From the NCBI GenBank assembly GCA_934216375.1, contig CAKQBP010000001.1, forward strand, positions 1 through 25,215: DNA of 25,215 nt. Direction: 5' to 3'. The notes beneath the pieces are model-generated. The model made no database searches. It worked only from the letters and a program-made list of their open reading frames with translations, and had not been told where the DNA came from. Source of the stretch: an uncultured Veillonella sp. (GTDB lineage: Bacteria; Bacillota; Negativicutes; Veillonellales; Veillonellaceae). The translations under genes were made by a program, and so were the position numbers. Each line of letters opens with the position of its first letter. The first letter of the stretch is position 1. Positions 8,833 through 16,574 of this stretch are shown in pieces.

Positions 8833-9435
8833 ATGAATCAAGTTGAAACAAAACAGAAAAAAAGTATTTACCATATCTTTGTATGGATTGCTATTTTCTC
8901 CTTAGTTATGATCGGTTTATTAGAGTGGGGCTACATGGCCGGTGGTCGTGCCTTTGGTAATTATAAAGTGTATACGGGTCTTGTGCCATGGTGTGTATGG
9001 ATCATCATGACCTATTTAGCGACTCGCCCTAAATGGTTTACAAGCCGCTATAATTTAGGTGACATGTATAAGGTACACCGTGCATTAGGTATTGCCACGG
9101 TAGCTGTTATTGCATTCCATTTATATCTCTATTTTGGTAAAGCGGCTAAATCCATCCTTGGTTGGTGGGGCGGATATGTGGCTCTTACCTCCTTTGGTAT
9201 TGCTACAATCTCTGGCCTTGCGTTCTTAACTCCAAAACTTAGAAAAGTTACACCATCTGGTCGTAATGTAGGTATTTGGTTACATCGATTAAATCTTGTA
9301 GCACTTGTTGCTGCAGATATCCATATTCATGGTTTTAATCGTATTTCTAAAATGGTGCCATTCTTACAAGTGTTTGATATTATTACATACGGTCTCGTTC
9401 TTTACTGCATTTACTTGATGTTTAAAAAGAAATAA
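8833..9435 (+). CDS. Small ferric-reductase-like membrane b-type cytochrome (paralog 1)
   Basis: 200-residue inner-membrane protein with about five spans. ATG 8833 is chosen for GAGAGG at 8821-8826 and because it makes the N-terminus align with its paralog at 11114; an adjacent ATG at 8830 is the alternative. Two histidine pairs look like axial ligands of b hemes: His82-X13-His96 (VHRALG...AFH) and His151-X12-His164 (LHRLNL...DIH, with His166 next). This HR...H pattern resembles the ferric reductase/MsrQ (YedZ) transmembrane fold. There is no FAD- or NAD-binding domain, so an electron donor such as menaquinol or a separate flavoprotein must be assumed. About half of its residues are identical to paralog 2. 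The role is unknown; the Fur-box porin next door suggests metal or iron reduction. An MsrQ-like or other quinol-linked role is possible. Confidence 0.7.
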   Translation: MNQVETKQKKSIYHIFVWIAIFSLVMIGLLEWGYMAGGRAFGNYKVYTGLVPWCVWIIMTYLATRPKWFTSRYNLGDMYKVHRALGIATVAVIAFHLYLYFGKAAKSILGWWGGYVALTSFGIATISGLAFLTPKLRKVTPSGRNVGIWLHRLNLVALVAADIHIHGFNRISKMVPFLQVFDIITYGLVLYCIYLMFKKK

Positions 9436-9448
9436 TATGAATTATTAG

Positions 9449-9480
9449 AATCCCTTCTGTATCATGCAGAAGGGATTTTT
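9449..9480 (+). terminator. Terminator after cytochrome paralog 1
   Basis: A perfect 11-bp stem (AATCCCTTCTG / CAGAAGGGATT) with a 7-nt loop, ending in a run of five T (9476-9480). Confidence 0.9.
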
Positions 9481-9504
9481 CGTTACATTTATAGTTTCTA
9501 GTAA

Positions 9505-9530
9505 ATTAACATAGGATATTAACATAGGAT
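9505..9530. repeat. Tandem 13-bp direct repeat upstream of the porin promoter
   Basis: ATTAACATAGGAT occurs twice, head to tail (9505-9517 and 9518-9530). It lies about 35 bases before the predicted porin -35 box and could be a paired regulator site or a slippage duplication. Confidence 0.6.
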
Positions 9531-9562
9531 AGTATCAGTTTGAGTCATAAATGATTGTGAGA

Positions 9563-9593
9563 TTGATATACATTTTCCCTTTACTCATATAAT
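9563..9593 (+). promoter_or_regulatory. Predicted promoter of the SLH porin
   Basis: TTGATA at 9563-9568 and TATAAT at 9588-9593 with a 19-base spacer, slightly long. The start would fall near 9600, inside the Fur-like boxes, giving a leader of about 100 bases. Confidence 0.55.
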
Positions 9594-9642
9594 GAAAATT
9601 GTTATTATCTGTATGTTAAACATGATAATGATAATTAGGTTC
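9591..9642 (+). promoter_or_regulatory. Two Fur-box-like sequences over the porin start site
   Basis: GATAATGATAATTAGGTTC at 9624-9642 matches the classical 19-bp Fur box in 15 positions; the first 12 are exact. A second, weaker one ends in ATTATC (9591-9609, 12 of 19). They overlap and follow the predicted transcription start, as expected for repression by an iron-loaded Fur-family protein. Confidence 0.6.
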
Positions 9643-9699
9643 ACAGATTCATTATCTATTCATTTTTATTCTTGTTATTTTTATTGTGTGAGGTTTAGT

Positions 9700-10971
9700 A
9701 TGATTAAACGTAAAATGACCAGTGCTTTTGCGGTGGCTGCCATGATGGGTGTGGCTACAGCTTTTGCTGTTAACCCATTTTCCGATGTTCCTTCTGATAG
9801 TTGGGCTTATCAAGCAGTAGATCAATTGGCTACAGCTGGTATTATCAATGGATATCCTGATGGTACTTTCAAAGGGCAAAATAATATTACGCGTTATGAA
9901 ATGGCCCAAATGATTGCAAAAGGTATGGCTAATCAAGATCGGGCAAATGCGGAACAACAAGCTATGTTAAATCGCTTGGCGGATGAATTTTCCAATGAAT
10001 TGAATACACTTGGTGTGCGTGTAGCTAAATTGGAAGACCGCGTAGGCAATGTAAAAGTTACTGGTGATGCTCGTATCAATTACATCGGTAAAGAGGGTGG
10101 CGATGGTTATGATTACGAAGATAAGATCACAGCTCGTGTACGTCTAGGTCTCGACGCAAAGGTTAATAAAAATACCTCTGTTAAAGCCCGTATTACATCA
10201 GGTTCTATTGAGCTAGGTGATAGCTCTAAAGAGGCACAAGCTAATTGGGATTTGGCATACGTAGAACACAAGTTTGGTAAAAATGTTGTGGTCGATGCGG
10301 GTCGCTATACTCAAAAATTTGGCGGTGGTCTCATTTATAACTCCAACTTTGATGGTGTAGGCGCTACAGCCAAGCTTGGTAAAAAAGTGACATTAAATGG
10401 TGGCTATGGTTATATGACAGCAGGCCGTTTTGCAAAAGTTTCCAAGGAAAATAACGGTGATGTGGGCATTGTGAATGCTAATGTGGCTGTAAATAATCAC
10501 TTTAGCTTTGGTGGTATGCTTGCTCATGTAGGTACAGCGAATGTACGCATGGGTAATGGCAAGAAAAATAATGACTTTGATAATGTATATGGCTTCAATG
10601 CGAAATATAATGTAGGTAAACTTGATATTCACGGTGAGTGGGTTAAAGCATCAGGCTTGAGTGATTCTGATATTTGGAATGTAGGCGCTAAATGGGGCAA
10701 CTACAAAATTGATAAAAAGAATTCTTGGGCAGTAGGCTTAGATTACTACGATCAAGCTAAAAATGCACCGATTTTCAAAACACAAAAATACGAATCTAAT
10801 GATTTGCAAAAAACAACGCGTTTTGAAGGTTATAAAGCGTGGGAGTTGGGCGCATCTTACTCACCAGAGAAAAATATCGGCATTAATGCATACTACGGTT
10901 TCAATGCTAAAACACAAGAAGGCAATCGCGTAAATGATTACTATCGTGCGGATCTTAACTTCAAATTCTAA
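9700..10971 (+). CDS. SLH-domain outer-membrane porin (OmpM-like)
   Basis: Outer-membrane beta-barrel protein anchored to peptidoglycan through its SLH domain. ATG 9700 is chosen for GAGG at 9690-9693 and because it is followed at once by a signal peptide (MIKRKMTSAFAVAAMMG..., cleavage near residue 23); an in-frame ATG at 9592 would put 36 odd residues in front. 423 aa. Order: signal peptide 1-23; SLH domain about 24-76 (NPFSDVPSDSWAYQAV, GYPDGTF, ITRYEMAQ); coiled coil about 80-115 (LNRLADEFSNELNTLGVRVAKLE); then alternating beta strands to a terminal Phe (ADLNFKF), typical of BAM substrates. In Veillonella this architecture links outer membrane and cell wall. The Fur-like boxes upstream suggest metal-controlled expression, perhaps as a selective porin rather than the bulk OmpM. 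Substrate unknown. Confidence 0.88.
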   Translation: MIKRKMTSAFAVAAMMGVATAFAVNPFSDVPSDSWAYQAVDQLATAGIINGYPDGTFKGQNNITRYEMAQMIAKGMANQDRANAEQQAMLNRLADEFSNELNTLGVRVAKLEDRVGNVKVTGDARINYIGKEGGDGYDYEDKITARVRLGLDAKVNKNTSVKARITSGSIELGDSSKEAQANWDLAYVEHKFGKNVVVDAGRYTQKFGGGLIYNSNFDGVGATAKLGKKVTLNGGYGYMTAGRFAKVSKENNGDVGIVNANVAVNNHFSFGGMLAHVGTANVRMGNGKKNNDFDNVYGFNAKYNVGKLDIHGEWVKASGLSDSDIWNVGAKWGNYKIDKKNSWAVGLDYYDQAKNAPIFKTQKYESNDLQKTTRFEGYKAWELGASYSPEKNIGINAYYGFNAKTQEGNRVNDYYRADLNFKF

Positions 10972-11113
10972 TGTAATAATTGGATTCTAATTTAATCAGT
11001 AATTAGTTCTAAGTAGAATGCTATAGGGTGAGAGTGTTTTATTAGCATGCTACATTAGGCCAAACTAGATGTATACTTGTAGATTGTATATATAAGACAT
11101 AGAGAGGTTTATT

Positions 11114-11719
11114 ATGGCAGAAGTTGTAAAAAAACAGTTTAAGAGTAAATACCATATTTTAATTTGGATTGCAGTTTTATCCTTAATATTTATGGGGATG
11201 GTGGAATATGGTTATGTAACAGGTGGTAGACCAATCGGCAATTGGAAGGTTCACTTAGGCCTTATTCCTTATGTGGCATGGCTTGTATTAACATACATTG
11301 CAACAAAACCAAAATGGTTTATCAAACGATACAATCCAAAAGAAATGTTTGAAATTCATCGCATCGTAGGTATTGTTAGTGTGGTTCTCGTATGTGCACA
11401 CTGGTATGTATACTTCTTGAAAGCTTTGAAATCCTTTTTAGGCTTCTGGGGAGGTTATATCTCCCTTGTGGCTATGTTTATTGCTCTTATCTTTGCGGTA
11501 TTATACTTAACACCTTGGGTAGGGAATATGGCAAAATCTGTATCTCGTAAAAAAGCAATCTGGATTCATCGCTTGAATCTTGTTGCTATTATTGCGGCAA
11601 ATATCCATGTTCATGGATTTGGACGTTTATCTAAAATGGTGCCATTCTTACCTGTATTTGACGTAGTGACTTATGCGCTTGTTATTTACTATATTTATTG
11701 GATGTTCAAACAAAAATAA
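11114..11719 (+). CDS. Small ferric-reductase-like membrane b-type cytochrome (paralog 2)
   Basis: 201-residue inner-membrane protein paralogous to the gene at 8833. Start ATG 11114 follows AGAGAGG at about 11101-11107. The histidine pattern is the same: His82-X13-His96 (IHRIVG...CAH) and a second pair in IHRLNLVAIIAANIHVH. Shared blocks include GGR.IGN.KV, RPKWF/KPKWF and SKMVPFLPVFDVVTY. The main differences lie in the loop between the second histidine of pair one and the second pair (LYLTPWVGNMAKSVSRK), which may face a different partner. No flavin or NAD domain is present. The upstream 142 bases contain a 10-bp palindrome TAGCATGCTA (11043-11052) but no clear Fur box. The pairing with the porin suggests a shared task, which is inference. 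Confidence 0.7.
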   Translation: MAEVVKKQFKSKYHILIWIAVLSLIFMGMVEYGYVTGGRPIGNWKVHLGLIPYVAWLVLTYIATKPKWFIKRYNPKEMFEIHRIVGIVSVVLVCAHWYVYFLKALKSFLGFWGGYISLVAMFIALIFAVLYLTPWVGNMAKSVSRKKAIWIHRLNLVAIIAANIHVHGFGRLSKMVPFLPVFDVVTYALVIYYIYWMFKQK

Positions 11720-11769
11720 TATATCGTAGGCATCTCTTTCTTTGGTAAAAGTAGGAGAATCACACGATA

Positions 11770-11815
11770 AAAAAGACCATCGCTGACCCTTATGGGTATA
11801 AGCGATGGTCTTTTT
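11770..11815. terminator. Bidirectional terminator after cytochrome paralog 2
   Basis: AAAAAGACCATCGCT pairs perfectly with AGCGATGGTCTTTTT. The loop holds a small extra hairpin (ACCC-TTAT-GGGT). The A-run and T-run make it readable from either side. Confidence 0.9.
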
Positions 11816-12010
11816 AGGTTGTTTGCGATACAATAGAATTATAAGTATATATTCTATGGATTTATGTAAATATATGCTGTTGCATTCTTTTGAGGTAAGA
11901 ATAAAAATCTGTTCTATAAACATTTCTTTTGTATTATAGTATTCTTTAGCTCATATCGATATGTATATTACTACCTTTATAGGTAATTTCAAATAAGAAA
12001 GAAGGATATT

Positions 12011-13207
12011 ATGGATTCTTCTTGGAAACGAATTATATACCTAATCTGTACTATACAGGTTGGTGGGGGTATAACAATTATCGGTGTATTATCCTTCCTT
12101 CCGTTATTTTTAGCTGAGCTAGGTCTTCATGATCCAGGAGAAGCGGCCATGTGGGCAGGTCTTGTATCTGGTGTAACGCCTTGTATGGTGGCTCTTAGTG
12201 CTCCCTATTGGTCGCGTAAGGCAAATCAGCTTGGTCCGCGTAAGGTAATGATGTTCATCTTGTTTACCCTGATGGTGACTGTTGGCGCCTGTGCTTTTAC
12301 ACAAACACCATGGCAGTTATTGATGTTACGTATCTTGCAAGGTGTGGTAGGGGGCTATGTTCCAATAGGATTGGCTATTATTATTCTCGTAACCCCTGAG
12401 GATAAGGTACCTTGGGCAATGGGCTTATACCAAGCTTCCATGGTTATGGGCCTCGTATTTGGACCACTCATGGGTGGTTTGGCAGCGGACTTATTAGGTT
12501 ATCGCGCTCCATTTGTTATGTTCTCAGCCTTAACAGGGCTTTGTATGTTGGGGATTTATCTATTCATGCCTAATCTACAGTTTGAGCATAAGGTAGATGC
12601 TAGAGAGTCGCAGCTGTCTCTAATTAAATCCTTTTTGGTCATACCTCGTGTTCGCCTCTTGGTAGGGCTATTGTTTCTATGTAATTTTGGTATTACCGGC
12701 ATTGGCCCCATTTTACCACTATACATTAAGCACTATATGCATATGAATGATGAGTTTGTAGCCACTATTGTTGGTATAATCATCTTTGGCGCCGGTTTGT
12801 TTAGTGCTTTAGCTTCAATCTCCATTGGCAAGATAACAGAACGTTTAACCATGCCTCGTATTGTTTTTACTGCTACATGGGCTGTAGGGACTTTGTTTAT
12901 ACTTCAATATATAATGCCTAGCATATGGGGACTTGGTGTATTCCGTGCCATTGCAGGATTCTTCATGGGTTTTATTACACCGATTGCCAATACGCTCATA
13001 TCCAAGGCGGTTCCTATTGAGCGGCGAGGTATCGTGTTTGGTGCGGTGTCTAGTGTGGCCATGATGGGAAATGTATTGGGGCCTGTCCTTAGTGGTATGA
13101 TTGCTCGTGCCTTTGGGTACGGGGCGGTCTTTTGGTCTACAGCAGCTATATTCTTTGTAGCGGCCCTGTTTATTTATCGTAGTTTAGTTATTCCCAGTGA
13201 AAGTTAA
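12011..13207 (+). CDS. MFS drug/metabolite exporter (DHA1, MdtG-like)
   Basis: Inner-membrane 12-span major facilitator protein, 398 aa, most likely a proton-driven exporter. GAAGGA at 12001-12006 supports the start. The TM2-TM3 loop carries a degenerate motif A (WSRKANQLGPRKVMM), and TM5 carries GPLMGGLAADLLGYRAPF, the motif C region of antiporters. The central loop (NLQFEHKVDARESQLS) divides two six-helix halves. The sequence resembles the MdtG branch, but the substrate is not predictable. The LysR gene 204 bases downstream on the same strand may regulate it. No strong terminator was seen between them. Confidence 0.8.
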   Translation: MDSSWKRIIYLICTIQVGGGITIIGVLSFLPLFLAELGLHDPGEAAMWAGLVSGVTPCMVALSAPYWSRKANQLGPRKVMMFILFTLMVTVGACAFTQTPWQLLMLRILQGVVGGYVPIGLAIIILVTPEDKVPWAMGLYQASMVMGLVFGPLMGGLAADLLGYRAPFVMFSALTGLCMLGIYLFMPNLQFEHKVDARESQLSLIKSFLVIPRVRLLVGLLFLCNFGITGIGPILPLYIKHYMHMNDEFVATIVGIIIFGAGLFSALASISIGKITERLTMPRIVFTATWAVGTLFILQYIMPSIWGLGVFRAIAGFFMGFITPIANTLISKAVPIERRGIVFGAVSSVAMMGNVLGPVLSGMIARAFGYGAVFWSTAAIFFVAALFIYRSLVIPSES

Positions 13208-13259
13208 TCATCATAGCTGATCTGCTTTCACCGTTTTAGACATAGTTAAATATATTTAG

Positions 13260-13315
13260 TATTATGTAGAGGATCGATAGATACTATAGATTCTATGTAA
13301 GATACTATGTAGAGA
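13260..13315. promoter_or_regulatory. Repeats and dyad upstream of the LysR gene
   Basis: Contains the 11-bp dyad ATAGA-T-TCTAT (13286-13296), two copies of GATACTAT, and two loose copies of TANTATGTAGAG. A short dyad of this kind upstream of a lysR gene is a candidate self-regulatory site. By eye only. Confidence 0.35.
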
Positions 13316-13411
13316 AAACGTATAGCAAACTCCGATATGGGGTTATATGTTGCGAAATGTTTCAAAGGTATTGATTTGTCTAATCCATAAGAGAGATGAG
13401 AGTGCATCGAT

Positions 13412-14296
13412 ATGTTATTAAAACAATTAGAGTATTTTGTATGTGTAGTAGATAATAACAGTTTTACACAAGCGGCAACAGAGCAATATGTATCTCAATC
13501 TGCTATATCTCAGCAAATCAAAGCTCTTGAAAATAGCCTTGGTGTTGAATTAATGGTTCGAGAGAAACGAAGTTTTCATCTAACACCAGCAGGACAATAT
13601 TTATATCGATCTGGTAAGAAGTTATTAGAACGGTTCCATGATATTAAGGTAGAAACGACGCGCATTGGTACAGATGCACGGGTGAGTTTGCGCATTGGCT
13701 ATTTGAACCGTTATAGTGGGATTGCTATGCAGCAAACTGTGATTCGCATGGCAAAGCGTTATAAAAATTTAGATATTCGTATGTACAGCGGCAGTCATGA
13801 AGAGCTATATGGCATGCTCAGCGATCGTCGTGTAGATGTAGTATTTAATGATCAATGGCAAATTTTATCTGATGATTTTGAAAGTCATTTAATTGATAAA
13901 GCCACTACATTTATAGAGGTACCACAAGAATATACTAATGAAGATTGTGTAGAACTAAAGCATATCGATGATTTACCACTTATTTTATTGTGTCGTGGGA
14001 AATATACCTTGTCTGAAGAGGAACATTATCGCAAAGCCATAGGTTATAATGGTGCCTTCGCTTATGCTCGCACGTTAGAAGAAGCACGATACTTGGTTGC
14101 AGGGCAGCAAGGGCTATTACTATTAGATTGTTTTAAATACTTAACAGATCCTATGCCAGGTATCGAACGTAAGGTGTTGACGAATCATGGTAAATCTATA
14201 GAACGCCACTACTACTTTATATCGCAACGAAATCAAAATAATTCGTATATTGTAGCTCTTAGAGATATGTTCCGGCAGGTACTTGAAGAATTATAA
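13412..14296 (+). CDS. LysR-family transcriptional regulator
   Basis: 294 aa. N-terminal winged helix-turn-helix at about residues 1-60 (LKQLEYFVCVVDNNSFTQAA, VSQSAISQQIKALENSLGVEL, LTPAGQYLY), followed by a linker helix and a two-lobed effector domain from about residue 90 (ARVSLRIGYLNRYSG...). Length and order are standard for LysR. ATG 13412 is preceded by GAGAG-rich sequence around 13391-13400. It lies downstream of the MFS exporter on the same strand and converges on the LysE-type exporter. LysR proteins often control neighbouring exporters, so either may be its target. The effector is unknown. Confidence 0.88.
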   Translation: MLLKQLEYFVCVVDNNSFTQAATEQYVSQSAISQQIKALENSLGVELMVREKRSFHLTPAGQYLYRSGKKLLERFHDIKVETTRIGTDARVSLRIGYLNRYSGIAMQQTVIRMAKRYKNLDIRMYSGSHEELYGMLSDRRVDVVFNDQWQILSDDFESHLIDKATTFIEVPQEYTNEDCVELKHIDDLPLILLCRGKYTLSEEEHYRKAIGYNGAFAYARTLEEARYLVAGQQGLLLLDCFKYLTDPMPGIERKVLTNHGKSIERHYYFISQRNQNNSYIVALRDMFRQVLEEL

Positions 14297-14311
14297 ATGA
14301 GATTATAAATG

Positions 14312-14345
14312 AAAAAGTCGTTAGCAACTTGCTAACGACTTTTTT
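14312..14345. terminator. Bidirectional terminator between LysR and LysE genes
   Basis: AAAAAGTCGTTAGC / GCTAACGACTTTTT, a perfect 14-bp stem with loop AACTT. It sits just after the LysR stop and on the downstream side of the converging LysE gene. Confidence 0.92.
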
Positions 14346-14436
14346 CTTTTTCTGTACATCATTTATTTGTATTTTTCTTATATAGTTATGATGGTATTAG
14401 TGATTTAGACTTTTCTTTGTATCTATGAGTATAACC

Positions 14437-15051
14437 TTACAAAAAGTCTCTTAACATCATGAAGCCATCAATACATAGTTTGATACCATAAATGACGAGA
14501 ACCGAACCACAGAAACGGTTAATCCATGCCATATGAGTAATTTTAATTTTTTTAGCTAGTAGATGCATTGTAGTAGCTAGAGAACCAAACCAAATTGGTG
14601 TCATAACTAAGAAACCAGCGAAGAAGTGGTAGATGCTTTCTTTTGGAATATTAGCTTGAAAAGCACCGAGCATCATTGTCGCATCTAGAATGGCTTGAGG
14701 ATTGCCCCATGATACCGCAATGGCTGAGACAATAATTTTTCTAACTGGAATATGTGTGTCCACATTGCGAATGTCTGGTTCAGTTTTAAATATATTAAAG
14801 CCCATATAAACAATGAGGAGGCCCCCAAAGAGGAGAACTATGAGCTTTGTGAGTGGCCACATTTCAAGAACGGCACCAATACCATAGAAGGCGGCAGCAC
14901 TTAAACTCATGTCAAAAAACGCTAGTATGATTAGCGTCAATATAATGCGACGGACAGGTTGCACCAAGGCCGTATTAATAATGAAGAGGTTTTGCATGCC
15001 AACAGGGGCAAACGTAGCGAGGCCGACAAGAAGTCCTTGTAAGAAGTACAT
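14437..15051 (-). CDS. LysE/ArgO-family amino-acid exporter
   Basis: 204-residue inner-membrane protein with about six spans. ATG 15051 is chosen: AGGAGGG (complement of 15057-15063) lies six bases upstream and the protein then starts MYFLQGLLVGLATFAPVG; an in-frame start at 15105 would add 18 residues without support. The N-terminal segment FAPVGMQNLFIINTAL corresponds to the G-P-G-x-Q-N motif of the family, with Ala-Pro-Val-Gly in place of Gly-Pro-Gly. The later motif AVSWGNPQAILDATMMLG is also typical of LysE/ArgO. Likely exports a basic or other amino acid; substrate not determinable. It converges on the LysR gene, a common arrangement for exporter and regulator. Confidence 0.85.
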   Translation of the reverse strand: MYFLQGLLVGLATFAPVGMQNLFIINTALVQPVRRIILTLIILAFFDMSLSAAAFYGIGAVLEMWPLTKLIVLLFGGLLIVYMGFNIFKTEPDIRNVDTHIPVRKIIVSAIAVSWGNPQAILDATMMLGAFQANIPKESIYHFFAGFLVMTPIWFGSLATTMHLLAKKIKITHMAWINRFCGSVLVIYGIKLCIDGFMMLRDFL

Positions 15052-15107
15052 ATTAACCCTCCTGACTATGGTATGATAAAGTACTAATAAGGTGAATAGT
15101 AGCACGA

Positions 15108-15131
15108 AACCCCTCCATTACTGGAGGGGTT
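15108..15131 (-). terminator. GC-rich hairpin between yeiH-like and LysE genes
   Basis: AACCCCTCCA-TTAC-TGGAGGGGTT, a perfect 10-bp stem and 4-nt loop. Read leftward it ends in only three T, so it is either a weak terminator for the gene at 15187-16227 or a structured leader of the LysE gene, whose start is 57 bases away. Confidence 0.6.
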
Positions 15132-15186
15132 CTTACTATTCTATTCATATATAATTATAACATAATATACAATATATGTATATTTT

Positions 15187-16227
15187 CTACCATAAACCTA
15201 TCATATGTTGTGCCATAAGGCTTACGACAGAAATAGCAATCCAGCAACAAGCGCCTAAGGCAAGGGCAGAGCCGCCGGATTTTAATAATTTTACAATATT
15301 TGTATTTAGGCCGATTGCTACCATGGCCATTGTAATAAAGTATTTGGAAATTGTTTTGAAGATACTCAAGAATTGAATATCTACATTAGCATAGGATAAT
15401 GCTGTTGTGATAAGGGAGCAAAGTACAAAGTATAAAACGAATCTTGGAAAAATCTTAGCAATACTAACGTTTACACCATCTGTCTGAGAGGCATTTTTCT
15501 TGGCTTTGTATACTTGATAACTAGCGAGGCCTAAACATATAGGAATAATAGCTAGGGTACGTGTTAGCTTTACGATAGTAGCATATTCCAAAACTTGAGT
15601 GCCCGTACCTTTCATACTATCCCATACAGCAGCTGTTGCTGTTACAGAAGAAGTATCGTTAACTGCAGTACCAGCGAACAATCCAAAGCCCATGTTAGAG
15701 AGCCCAATGGCGTCGCCTAATTGAGGAAATACGAAGGCGGCTACTACATTGAAGAAGAATACAACAGAGATTGCTTGTGCAATATCATGATCCTCTGCTT
15801 TAATAACTGGTGCCGCTGCAGCAATAGCGGAACCACCACAAATGGATGAACCAACACCGATGAGAACAGCTGAGTTAGAGTCAATATGGGTTAATCGATA
15901 AATAACATAGGATACGATTAACGATGTAGCGATGGTAGAAATGATGACAGGTAAAGAAATCCAACCTACATGTAGAATCTGTGTAATGTTAAGACCAAAG
16001 CCCAACAAAATAACGGCCCACTGTAAAATCTTTTTGGATGTAAATCCAATGCCAGCACCTGTTTTTTCCCGTTTCCAAGAGGTAAAGATAGAACCAATAA
16101 TTATACCTAAAATGATGGCAAAGATTGGACTACCTACTAGATGAAATTGCTGTCCTAGTAGCCAACAAGGAATAGCGAGAATGGCACAGAGCAAAATGCC
16201 TGGCAACGTTTTTTGATTGATACCCAT
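15187..16227 (-). CDS. YeiH/PSE-family putative sulfate (anion) exporter
   Basis: 346-residue inner-membrane protein with about ten spans. ATG 16227 follows AGGAGG (complement of 16235-16240). Diagnostic stretches of the UPF0324/YeiH family: LQWAVILLGFGLNITQI, SAVLIGVGSSICGGSAIAA, FGLFAGTAVNDTSSVTA and EYATIVKLTRTLAIIP. The family is annotated as putative sulfate exporters on limited evidence; in E. coli yeiH lies beside the LysR regulator yeiE. Here a LysR gene is two genes away, which may be coincidence. A 14-bp dyad sits directly before its ribosome site. Confidence 0.88.
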   Translation of the reverse strand: MGINQKTLPGILLCAILAIPCWLLGQQFHLVGSPIFAIILGIIIGSIFTSWKREKTGAGIGFTSKKILQWAVILLGFGLNITQILHVGWISLPVIISTIATSLIVSYVIYRLTHIDSNSAVLIGVGSSICGGSAIAAAAPVIKAEDHDIAQAISVVFFFNVVAAFVFPQLGDAIGLSNMGFGLFAGTAVNDTSSVTATAAVWDSMKGTGTQVLEYATIVKLTRTLAIIPICLGLASYQVYKAKKNASQTDGVNVSIAKIFPRFVLYFVLCSLITTALSYANVDIQFLSIFKTISKYFITMAMVAIGLNTNIVKLLKSGGSALALGACCWIAISVVSLMAQHMIGLW

Positions 16228-16241
16228 TATAAAACCTCCTT

Positions 16242-16255
16242 ACTGTACATACAGT
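16242..16255. promoter_or_regulatory. 14-bp dyad in the yeiH-like gene leader
   Basis: ACTGTA-CA-TACAGT, perfect 6+2+6 palindrome ending two bases before the AGGAGG of the leftward gene. Candidate operator; in RNA the loop would be too tight for a stable hairpin. Confidence 0.4.
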
Positions 16256-16574
16256 TCACGTCATATGCGGTATCATGTGGCGTTTGCTTTCTATAGTGTT
16301 AATAGTACCATAGGAAGGGTTTTTAAATCTACTATATATGTCAGAATTATACAGAATATTCATCGCATTTTTGAAGTTTTTATATGATTGATATAAATAA
16401 AAACAAATTATAAGATAAAAGTTAATATTATTGAGTTAAAGATTTTGTATAATCGTAAAATTCATAATAATAATTTATAAGTTGAAATTTAAACTTGTTT
16501 TGTGATGAATAAGGTGTATATAATGAATAGAATCTATTTCAGGTGGAAATAGAGTATATAAAGTGAGGCCCCTT
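16256..16574 (+). promoter_or_regulatory. Divergent intergenic region and carbonic anhydrase leader
   Basis: AT-rich gene-free stretch. TATAAT at 16519-16524 with TTGTTT at 16494-16499 (19-base spacer) is the best promoter for the carbonic anhydrase. The leader then holds CTATTTC-AGGTG-GAAATAG (16534-16552), a 7-bp hairpin with AGGTG in the loop. A second TATAAT lies near 16449. Nothing else recognisable. Confidence 0.45.

Noticed and set aside
9556..9560. TGTGA half-site near the porin promoter
   Set aside because: No matching second half at the CRP spacing and the position does not fit an activator site.
9592..9699. 36-residue N-terminal extension of the SLH porin
   Set aside because: It would bury the signal peptide and overlaps the predicted promoter start and Fur-like boxes; ATG 9700 has a ribosome site and an immediate signal sequence.
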